From Diatrype stigma (lineage: Eukaryota > Ascomycota > Sordariomycetes > Xylariales > Diatrypaceae), in assembly GCA_022225965.2 (NCBI GenBank), contig JAKJXP020000085.1:152404-216403 (forward strand): a stretch of 64,000 bases of DNA. Reading direction: 5' to 3'. Positions 53,986-64,000 of this stretch are shown one piece after another. A program made the position numbers and the translations under genes. The notes beneath the pieces are model-generated. The model was not told the origin of the DNA and did no database searches. It was given only the letters and a program-made list of their open reading frames with translations. Each line of letters opens with the position of its first letter. Position 1 is the first letter of the stretch.

Positions 53986-56900
53986 GAATCTCCGGTTGAA
54001 TGACGACAGTGGCACTGCTTAAGGTTGTAACGAGCTATGCCGTGGTGCAGCTATTTCACATGATGGAACGTCTGCTAGGTCAACCCTCCAGAACTGAATG
54101 CTGAAGCCATCTTGCGGTGTTCAGTTGACATGATTAAGCTTACCGAATGCATCCACTTTGTTGTCACGACGTCATACTATCAGCATCAACATAGCTGTCA
54201 GGTACGGTGTCACGTGTCCTGTGAGGTATGGCGTCACGTGACCCCTTTTAGGGCTCGTGAGGGTATAAATCTAGGTCCCTACGGCTTCTGGGCTTCCTGG
54301 CAATCCTAGAAGGTTAGGTTTCAGACTATTGTCAATACGAAAGGTTTTCCTGGCACTCCGTCTCCAACAGAGTCTGACAAACTCAAACCTTCTGTTAAGG
54401 GCATTATTCCGGTCCAACTGCTGTGGCTGCTTCAGTGGTTTCTTGGTGAGGGCGCTGGGTCTTCGCTGCCAAGTTGAGTGCTCATGACGCCGCTGCTGTA
54501 CGAGTTGTTGAGAATGGAGACGTTCTGTGGTGGTCAGCTATATACGAGACGCTCGCGATTACAACGCCGTTGAGTGGATGCTTTCGACCGTCGTTCAAAT
54601 TGCGTATCGTGGCATCCAAGGTAAGCTGGCCTGGTCGGATCGTGACCGTTGCGATAGACCGATTTCGGGATGTTTGGTACGCGCCCGTTGCCGGCATTTT
54701 GGCCGTGGGATAGATCCTGGAAGAGGGGGGATGTTTTGGAGAGGAGTATTAGAGGGGATATATTGCAGTTGTCGGGTGCCAAATCGCTGCCATGGAGATG
54801 AGGTTATCGTCGGTGGATTAATGACACTGATAAACGAATAAGAGTATATACCATCGCTGTTCGAACAAGCCCCTGCAACGCTACGACTGATGAAATTGTC
54901 GATAGATGAATATCGTGGACTACGCTGAACTACCCGGGCGCCTTTTGGAACGATCCCTTGGGAAAAAGGGGGCTTTAGAATATTTTCCAAGGGCGAGAAA
55001 GGTACGCTGATGGCTGCGAATTTAATTTGGAGGTTGTACAATAAGGCATGAGACCCATTAGCATATAAGAGGATTCTATTCTTGATTTCGAGAAAGGGAG
55101 ATTTATTGTTGTCCTGGATATCACCTAGACTCCCCTTCGTTCTGTTGACAAATCCCCTGACGAACGATATATCATGCTTATTATTTTTCCAAATACCACA
55201 CTTATTTATACGACTATAGCAACGGCGTTTAGAGTATTTCTTAACAGTTCAGTTCCATATTTAGAACCCTGAGAACACAGCTATGATGTCCATGCCGAGA
55301 AAATGAGTGCCATTTAAACATCGAGGCCGGCCAAGCACAGCTGTGCCCAATTCTGTTATGGCGATTAATTGGAGGACTGGCTGAAAGGCGGCTGTAGCAG
55401 CTGTTCCTGGTTTTGAACTTCAGACGCGCATTACATGATTGTGACATTTTAGGGATGGTTGACGACGTTAAGATAACTTGATGATTTTAGATCTACGACG
55501 AAGGGGACTTCAAATCATGTAAGAGCAGATGATGCACACTTCTTAAGGGGTCCAAGGATACTGGTATAAACGGAACATGCCTAATTGTGAGAAACAAGGG
55601 CGGAAAATAGGGGCTATACATGACGAACAGAAATTACAACGACCTTAAATAAAGCCTTATTGAATCTTTTATCTTACCAAATGTATCATTGGAACCCCAA
55701 CAAAAGGCGCCATCTAGGAGAGGCATTGCGCAAGGCCTGCGTAACCCGCGTTGTCGCTGTAGCACTGTTAAGGCTCACGAGACAAGATTCACTACGGCAG
55801 TAAGTGCCAGCTGAAAGTTCGCGTCATGGTCCACTGCTGAATGACTATATTTCATCCTGTCACATGATCAAGATTACGTAAAGAGGGAAGTCTCCTGCTA
55901 TTAGTGAAGCTGTGAAGTAGCAGAGTGCCAGCGTAAACCCCTAAACCATTGGCGCCTTGACTTGAGTGGTAGCTTTTCGATATGATCCCCTGACCCCTTG
56001 TTCCAACATGTACCGCGACATCTTGCAAGCAATTAATAAGCCCAGAACATTGAGCTGAAGTGGTCACATTGATTCGTACGTCCATGTGAACGTCCGTATA
56101 AGAGCGAAAGATAAGTCCGACTTCATTAAATCTCATGCTGGAAATGTCAGGCTATGTTGGTATATTTCTATATGCACCCCTGAGACGTCAAGATGGCCGG
56201 GCGGTGATTTCTACGATTAAGGAGGCACGCATTGGTATTATACGATCGCCCACTCTCCTAGAACTAAGTTGACCAAGGTTAATGACGGGCGCAAGATATT
56301 GTCGAGTAGTCGTTGATGAGTTATTGCCGCTTGAGAATCTGGTGGGAGATTTGTCGTAAGGGATTCTGGCAAATATAACGGACGAGGCGCAGATCAAGGT
56401 AACAGTTGTAAATCCGGCTGGACGTAACATAGCTTGCTACTCAGAATTTAACGGTTTTTATTCGGTAGCATTTCTCGTAATTCAATGGCCGTATTATCGT
56501 GCAGGCTGACATTAACAGGGTTTAACTTCGAAACAATTCAGGAACCTCGAGCGACGACTGAGTGATAGGGGCAATGGTTCTTATTGCACTTGGCACTTGC
56601 AATGTCTTAGGATCATCAATTGCCCTCCATTCTCTGATGTGGTCTCAAAAATCGCGTGTTCTTCGCTGAGGTAAAGATGTTCCTATCTCCGCGTGGAGCT
56701 CCTGCCTTACAAAATAGCCCTCAGCCGATTTTACCGCTCGGATGGAGATTGTTAATCTAGTTGAGGGTTAACTGAGTGTCGCTTGTTATTGGGATGTCTT
56801 TAACCTCTCTGAGAGGGGCCTTCAGCCTATACTCGAGCCCATAATTATTCGGGCGGTATTATGGGACAAGTTCAGTGCCCGGACACGATGCCCGATGTCT

Positions 56901-57467
56901 GGCAGGATCAAGAAACCAATATCCCTGTTTTTATAATGCAGTACTGGCGGATTGGCGAGGGCAGAAGACATAGCCGAAGTGTTCGGTAGCTGTGCTTGGC
57001 TAGATCCTGTCTAGAATGCCTTCAGTTTCATCCTGGAGTCATCCCCGGGCAACGAAATAAAATTTCCAACACCCGGACTGCAAGGAGGCTCTTGAATATA
57101 TTTAAGTCTGTAATTCTTATCTTGTCCGTTTTCGATACATAATATCAACAGCTTGGCAAAACATAACCACCATATGTCGTTGATTTTATGTTGTTATGGC
57201 GCAGACTATCCCTATACCTCGACCGTGTGCAATGTTGGCTCTATTGTCACCAGGAATTTTGAAGTTAAAGCACGAGATACCGGGCCGATTTAACTACGTC
57301 GTCCCCATTGCCTGTCCAGGATTTTCCCGTAATCGAGAAGACTGAATATGCCCGGTTTACCTGTCGAAACAAAAATATTGCCGACATTCCATGTTTACAA
57401 GATGGTCCAGGAACTCTGAATCTTTAACCTCACATCGTGTGAATTACCCAGACTCATCGAACGGGAT
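53986..57467. other. Subtelomeric interval without intact genes
   Basis: No intact gene. Frames are short and interrupted. A GGTGTCACGTG/GGCGTCACGTGA direct repeat lies near 54204-54242. Weak protein-like fragments on the minus strand near 55852-56430 could be eroded coding sequence. Confidence 0.4.
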
Positions 57468-57973
57468 TCAGGGGTTGGCTTTGCGTATCAAATTCAGCTC
57501 CGCCAGACGTACATCCTTTTGGAAAGCCGAGGATCTTATTCCTGGCGTAATTCTGAATCTTTTGAAGAGCTTGCAACTTGGTGTCCATCGTCTTGACTTC
57601 GTTATGTGGTAAGAACTCCGCTTCCGGAATGAGTACCGGAGGAGTTCTAGCTTCCGAGCTGAATGGTCATGGCACTTTTGAAGCTCCTTGTCCTTGATTT
57701 TGAGGGGCTTGTCCTTCGTTCCGGGGACCGCCTCAAAAGCCTCCATTTTGGATAATCTTGTTCTCGTTGTCTCCCAACCTGCGATTGGCAGTGATTACGT
57801 CTGAATTTACAGTGTTCAATTACACACCAACTGAGGTATTTGGGAATCCCTGGCCTCGGTGTACCGTCGTACTCGCCTTCTAGGTTGGAGTTCTTGGTCT
57901 GCAGCTCGTCCAACTCGGCCCTGAGACTATCTATTAGGTCGTTCCTCGAGGGAGAAGGTATTCGCCGCGGCAA
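57468..57973 (-). pseudogene. Possible retrotransposon gag-like remnant, frameshifted
   Basis: A minus-strand frame starts near 57973 (MPRRIPSPSRNDLIDSLRAE, LDELQTKNSNLEGE). A second frame then carries FEAVPGTKDKPLKIKDKELQ and ends at 57468. A short coiled coil followed by a charged linker recalls the gag start of Ty3-type elements, from memory of that pattern only. No reverse transcriptase or integrase sequence is nearby. It could be a host gene fragment. Confidence 0.3.
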
Positions 57974-60900
57974 AATTTAAGGAGGCTTTGGCCTATTTGG
58001 CCTTCTCAGCTCGGAAACCCGGGCCTAGATTACTTGAACTCGCTCTAGGGAACCATGGCGGAGTGGGTGGCCGCTGAGAATGTCGAGAGACGGAGCGGCT
58101 TAATTATCCAGTTGTGAATATAAGGGCATGAACTGGCGGGACACGGCCGCTTCCGAAATCGGGGGCCAGCCCTTGTCAGAGTGCGGGAAGCAGTATATTG
58201 GACTAGTCCAGAACCTGGATAGCTTTTAGAAAGGGCCAAGCTATATACAATTGTTGACATATCGCTGCGTGCCCGTATAACCCCTAATTGCATCCGGTGC
58301 ATCGGAAGACCCCTATATGACAGCCCTAACCCCTAACCCCTGACACCCCTTTACTTGGCGTTGTTATACTGCATGAGTGTTCGAATCTAAGCAGAGTACA
58401 TATTTTCGGAGACCTGGGGGGACGTCTGTCTACAAATCAATTCTCTTAAAGATCGACGACGAAGTTACAGCCAGGAAAAATACGGATCTGGTCCACAGTC
58501 CCACGAGGGAGTATAATATCGTGAAAGGGTCGTCCTGGTCCTGTCAGTATTATGGAAAGATTCTCCTGCCTCTGGGTGTGTTGATTTATCAGGAGTTCTG
58601 CGGAGGAGATGCATTGGAACGCCACATTTGCCAGGTTGGACTTGAAAAGAGGTTGACAGCCAGAGCGATGAAAATGAAGAGTTGAAGGTTATCTTGTGTA
58701 ACCCTTTTTCAGGGACCCTTACCTTCGACATGTGTTGAGGCTCTTCCGGTTTGTGTCATCAGATGAGACATCCATCAGGGTTGCTTTGATGGATCGCGAT
58801 ATGATCTAGCCTATTCGGCAGAGAGGTCATTCGAATACTACGACCTGGTCCTCCACAACTGCAATCACCCTCTGAAGTGAAGTGTTGGGCACTTGGGATT
58901 ATGAGAATACCGTGAGACGAAGAGATGGGGGATCCCGGCTTGGTGGAGAGCCTCGGGTCTGCGTAGAACCGAGACATTATCCTCGTCCCTGCCGCTTTCG
59001 TAGAGTTTCCCGGAGACTCCTACTGGAAACCGGCATAGATACAGCTACGCTTGACGTCCCCCACGAATGCAGGGTACTTCCAGGCCTTGTTGAGTGCTGT
59101 CTTGGGCATCTGCGACATGTAGACAAGTTTCTTAAGCGTTGCACTGCTTCATTCTTTAAATAGCACTGCATTGAGTCTACAAATGTATCAGTGTCACGCC
59201 AGTAAGTTAACTGAGAGGCCCAAGAGTTGTGGATTTCTCGATAATCGCCGGACGCGAAACAGGAGTGCGAGTCAAGCTTGGGCTGTCGTAAAAGCGGAAC
59301 TTCTTGGGCTAGGTGATTACGATGTCAAGTCCAATTGCTATGTCAAAGGTGCATCCCATGGCGACAACAAGTCCGACCTCAGTTGGCAAATAATGACAGC
59401 ACCAAGGCGGGGAAACTGTGCAGACCCACATAATAAGCTTAAATTTAAGCTTATATTGGGCATGTAGTTTACAGGGCATTTAGCACTCCTCTAGCGCGGT
59501 ATGGCCCTGAACGCCCAGTTCTAGTGCTAGTTTAGTGGTTGCGCCCAACCATTAGCGCTTTCTTCCAGCGCTCAAGTCCACTACCGATGGTGTATGTATA
59601 TTTTGTCAATTGCGCAAATCCTGGAACTATTTTTCTGTGTCGGGATTGTCTCATGCAGCAAGATGACCTGCCATATGCGACCGTACAATTTCACACAGGC
59701 AATCAATATTGAAGTAACGAACCACAACTCAATTGAGCAATGAATAATGGTCGATGTGCATGAGGACGGGGCTGTCAGCAAAGGACGATTGGGCATCTCG
59801 ATTTGTCTGTTCGCACCCAGGAGTTTTTGGGTAATTGATCTGTACTGCTCCTCTTTAAGGTTGGGTGGGAGAATGCCTGTGGCTATATAAGGACCGCCTG
59901 TCTGTAACGTAGCTTTGTCATTAAAATGTTGGAGCCAGTCAGTCGAAAATTGGACTCGGGAATGACAAGTACCTGTCTCAACTGTGGATAGATTGCATTA
60001 TAAACATGAGTCATCAGTTGCATCGACGTCTCCATGTCTGCAGCTCTGCAGTATCTCGTGTGCTCTTGACAATCTGCATATAGTACAAATGCGATTTCAA
60101 GATATATCACTGTATAATGCAGGATTGATCTTGTGACCCGAGCTGAATCGCGAGAAGTGTCAATGGGGATCCCTCAACCATGGACATTGATGCCTAGTAA
60201 ATATGACCAACGCCATACGGTGTTGCGTGGATGCAGCCTCCATATAGGCAAGTTCTCTTACATATTCAGACGCTTCATTTTTCAGCTTGCCACGGGTGTT
60301 TCTGCGTTGATATTTGATCTTCTTGATGACAGAAGACATCACGTAGTGTTATGAGTGTCTGTCGTGGCAGATACATATCAAGCTCGTTTAGTTGCTCAAA
60401 GATGAGGTATATCAGAAGTAGAAATGAGGATTAAGGGGCAAGTGGCGTGTAGGCCGCGCAGATGAACTAGCCCTTCGCCTGGCCCAGTGACTTGTCATAA
60501 ACTCATTGCGCTTAACATTGGTCAGCGCGACAGATGGCGAAGGTCTCGTGAATTTTGCACTCGGCCTCTAGTCTCTCAATGTGGTCCCCATCGTGTGTTG
60601 AGACGAGCCGACGGCATACACGTCACCATACTCTCACGAGCTGGGCGCTATCCGACACGGGGACCCATGAATTAACGAGAAGCGCAATATCTTGAATTAT
60701 ACGTAGCCTCTGCCACAGTAAGCACACCGAATTTGGCACCTCCAGCTTAGGCAATTGCATATTAAACTCTGAGAATCCCATCGCCTTTAGATCTGAGATT
60801 CATCGCGGAGGATTTAAATACTGTGGGATGATATACCGAGCCTATAAAGCCACAGGTTTAACGAGAGCCAACTAGCAGATGCTCCAGAAATTCCCTCCAC

Positions 60901-61280
60901 CCACAGCTTAAAACGCACGTCATCAAGCCTGCGCAGAAATTGAGATGAGATCATTTCACATCGAAGAAAAGACCACCAGCCCACAGGCTGTCCCAGGCTC
61001 TATCTATCCTAGGATAAATCTCTATGCCAGAAATTGTTCATCAACCAAGGACTGAAACGTAACACGATTTACTTATATTGCTCTCTACCTTCGAGCTCTG
61101 ATTTATGAAGGGTGCCAGAGAACCACCATTCATTCCTGGTCTTACGATCACGTTATATGACTAGATTCACACGATAATAGTCTCTGCATTTATGTCTGGG
61201 CTGCAGGAATATGCGGCTGCATTTACGGGAGTCCAGAACTACGCAATTCAGCATACTGGATGGACGGATCCGTGCTTGGG
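57974..61280. other. Subtelomeric interval without intact genes
   Basis: Only short frames. A telomere-like word CCCTAACCCCTAACCCC sits at 58324-58340 in the C-rich orientation on the plus strand. A protein-like minus-strand fragment lies near 59883-60110 (YCRAADMETSMQLMTHVYNA). No gene is supported. Confidence 0.4.
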
Positions 61281-61442
61281 TGTGTACTAGCCATGAATTA
61301 CGAGCCACTGCAACTTAAGGGGTTCCGCAACCAGGGAGGTCATCGCGACTTGCGTTGCAGCTTGCGCAATTCTGAAATTCCCGAGCGGATTGCGCAGGCT
61401 GGTGTTCACGACTAGGGGCCATTGCAGTGCTGTTGATACCCC
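61281..61442. mobile_element. hAT-type element, decayed right-arm copy
   Basis: ACTAGCCATGAATTACGAGC-CACTGCAAC, TTGCGTTGCAGCTTGCGCAA and GGATTGCGCAGGCTGGTG follow the right arm of the intact elements. The end is degenerate (TGCTGTTGATACCCC instead of TGCATGACACCCTG). Confidence 0.6.
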
Positions 61443-63690
61443 GGATGAAGACCTGGGAATTGTGTTCTATCATCTGCAGTGGATTTCCTAAATTTATTTC
61501 GAGCCCTGGAGTTCTGGAAAGCTGGTCCGCAACTCCTGCGATAAGAAAATGGTCGTAAGGGTAAAGGGTGAGATCTTGATATTGGACCCTGAGAAAAGAA
61601 GAGGGGAAAAACCTTGCGCGTTACCGGGCATCTTAATATGGATATTCTTGACTGGGTAAGACCTAATTTCAAACTTTCATGACTTCTTTGGATTGCATGC
61701 TGGTACTCGTTGTCTCATTAGTTGAATTGATACAACATTTCCAGCAGCACAGGAGCCGCCATTACTCTATACGACACTCCCATCATTATCGCTATTTTCG
61801 GACATTGGCGACAGACATCGCTGTCCGCGAAGACGAACGGCGCTTTAGCTGAGCACTCGTGCAAGCTTTACAGTGGCTGGAATCGTTTGTATAGCGCCTT
61901 GGGTCATACACGAAAAGCGCAAGATCACTGATGGCGTCATGGTTCTTGAACTTGCACAGACATAACGACAACGACCCTCCTGATCAAATCAGGCTGCGCC
62001 GCTGTTCCTGCTTACGAGCGAGGCCCAATGCTGCATCTCACCAAGTCAGAGATTGTCCGAGCTGGGCAAAAGTTCAGGCGTTCGAGTCCAATATACTCCT
62101 CAGTGTAATGGACCGTCTATGAGAAATGCGATCGCGTCGACGGCCCTAGCCGGAATTATCTAAAACGGCCTCCGCAACCACGAGATATCTCTGTCATTGC
62201 AGTAGCGGTGCCCTGTCTTGAAACACGAGTCCGTAGGATACATTCTACAGACGTAAATGACATGTAACAGCCTTGACTCCCTGTACTTGCATTCCGATGT
62301 CATGAAACTCAGGGAGTAGGGCCATCGACGAATCCTGTGCCTCGTGGATATTCTGCCATAACCGCGACACAGCTGATCCGAATCCCTGAATAGAGCCGAC
62401 CCCTTTAGCTGATGGCCTGGTCCGTAGCTCCCCTTGGCGCAACCCCGGGCAGGCTTAGGCTTAGCTCAGGGGCGCTTAAACTACTCCCAAGGGACTCAAA
62501 TTCCGGCCTGGGGACTCTGGTTCCCTAGGAGATACGTAACTTGATGAAATAGCGGCTTAGGGAGACAGAGTAGGTCACGAGGCGAAGAACATATGGAGGA
62601 TCTCAGAGGTGAGACTCTATGACTTCTCCAGGCTACATTATCCCCTGCTAGGTAAATCAGGCTCTTGTCGATGTCTCTATGGCCAGCCTAGACTGCGTGA
62701 AGGGAATTCGAGTACTGATATAGTGCGGCCTACTACGCTGATGGGAGGGTGCTGGGGGACATTTCACGCACGCGATAGAAAACACAGCCCGTTAAGGGAG
62801 GCCGCGATGAAGTTGCACGAATAAGGTAAAGACAGGTGCGTACAACGGGTAGCCTATGTACTCACGATCTTAGGGCAAATAGGCAAGCCACTATGATCAA
62901 TCTGGAGATGTCGAGACTTGGCGACGAGGTCACGATGACAGCAAGAGGCGTAGAATACCGTCAGCTGTTTCGGAATAGCTGGCTAGAGTCCTCTGAGAGG
63001 ATGGGCGTGTGACATCGAGGTTTTGAGAATCAATCTCGAAGCGGTCTGAGATTAAAGGTGTTGGAGCTATCCAGACTCGATTCAGCCGCGCAGGATGGCT
63101 TCACACAAGGATGACGGGAGTATAGGAGTACAGAAGTACAGGCACAGGCACAGGAGTACAGGAGTTTAGAGCACGGGAATAAGGGTTTAAAGATAAGTGT
63201 ATACTTTCATTTGTTAGGCCCAAGCGTTCCGGAAGGCATTCCCATGGATCTAAGTCGCGAACCTTGTGCACTGCCTAACAGCGATACCACCCTGGGACGT
63301 CTCCCGACATAACCAGAAAGCCCAATTCATGATGCTACGAGCTGGGGTTCTCGCTGTATGAACCCGGTCGCCTGATCTCTGTACTTGGCGTCCATCACTG
63401 CCGTCACCGCTTGTTAGGCTCGTGCCTCGGACGCGCAGTCCAAGCTCATACAGTCCTGCCAGACCACATAGCGGACGAGGACATGGTTCTGAGGTTCGCG
63501 CTAAGCTATGGAATTGAACAGGGCCATCAGCGCTCTTTGCTACGTCATCCAGCGACGCGGAACATGTCCTGGTTTACTCCGAGTGCCTATGCGAGGCCTA
63601 AGATGTAATGCAATTGTTGCTTTCTCCGGAGATAGTTTCTAAAGCAGGTCCGCGGTTATTTAAACCGTCTCCTTACTTAATGACGTATTT
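61443..63690. other. Distal subtelomere, no intact genes
   Basis: No gene recognised. A short ~10-bp repeat of the type AGGAGTACAG lies at about 63117-63175. Confidence 0.4.
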
Positions 63691-63698
63691 ACGGACAT

Positions 63699-63840
63699 AT
63701 GGTTCTATGCTTTATTTCGATTTTTCGGAATTTTTTTTTTTTTCGATTTTTCGAATTTTTTTTTTCGAATTTATTTTTTAAATTTCGAATCTTTTTAAAT
63801 TTTTGTTTTAGTTTTCTTTTAACGTATGAATTTTTTTGTA
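63699..63840. other. AT-rich telomere-proximal block
   Basis: Long runs of T with repeated TTTTTCGAATTT/TTTCGATTTTTCG motifs, sharply different in composition from the DNA before it. It ends about 45 bp before the telomere repeats. Confidence 0.85.
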
Positions 63841-63884
63841 TTTTTAAGCAGGGGTTTCCCCCAGAAACGCGTGGCGTTTTTACG

Positions 63885-64000
63885 TTAGGGTTAGGGTTAG
63901 GGTTAGGGTTAGGGTTAGGGTTAGGGTTAGGGTTAGGGTTAGGGTTAGGGTTAGGGTTAGGGTTAGGGTTAGGGTTAGGGTTAGGGTTAGGGTTAGGGTT
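63885..64000 (+). repeat. Telomere, (TTAGGG)19 plus TT
   Basis: Nineteen perfect TTAGGG units and two further bases run to the end of the window, G-rich strand 5'->3' outward. This is the orientation expected at a right chromosome end. Confidence 0.99.

Noticed and set aside
1..64000. CRISPR arrays
   Set aside because: The regular arrays seen are microsatellites or coding minisatellites with units of 4-17 bp and no spacers; the genome is eukaryotic.
1..64000. tRNA or rRNA genes
   Set aside because: A few GTTCGA-like words (for example near 58369 and 62082) have no matching A box or cloverleaf stems.

Overview
The window is the right-hand end of a chromosome of a filamentous ascomycete (Pezizomycotina). 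It finishes in 19 uninterrupted TTAGGG units (63885-64000). The spliced genes have short GT-AG introns, often with CTAAC-type branch sites, and gene products match fungal families. The exact species cannot be read from the sequence.

Region by region. (1) 1-4835 is gene-poor, with two hypothetical minus-strand genes. (2) 4836-14194 holds one giant minus-strand gene (two exons, about 3090 residues) for a secreted Ser/Thr-rich mucin or adhesin-like protein with three independent 9-bp in-frame minisatellites and a C-terminal propeller-like domain. (3) 15535-27026 is a conventional metabolic stretch: an isochorismatase-like hydrolase, a class A FAD monooxygenase, a 2-oxoglutarate/Fe(II) dioxygenase with six exons, and a SulP anion transporter with a STAS domain. 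No polyketide or peptide synthase is present, so a shared pathway is only a possibility. (4) 27368-42589 is an island of genes without recognisable domains. They are mostly single-exon and rich in low complexity (RGG, poly-PQ, poly-E, Ser-Ala, Ser-Gln, coiled coils). Two of them, at 30874-31944 and 39023-40276, have unrelated proteins but share a homologous 5' leader of roughly 200 bp. Two genes in the island carry in-frame stop codons. (5) 42590-63884 is repeat-rich subtelomere. It holds two non-autonomous hAT-type elements with perfect 8-bp target duplications, at least three decayed relatives of them, other dispersed repeats, a frameshifted pseudogene and eroded coding fragments, and then an AT-rich block next to the telomere.

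The overall picture is a gradient from ordinary genes, through a lineage-specific fast-evolving island, to a transposon and pseudogene graveyard at the telomere. The most promising observation is the shared leader between unrelated island genes, which suggests a common regulatory or recombination module. Exon structures were worked out by hand from splice signals, reading frame and expected family patterns; no search was run.
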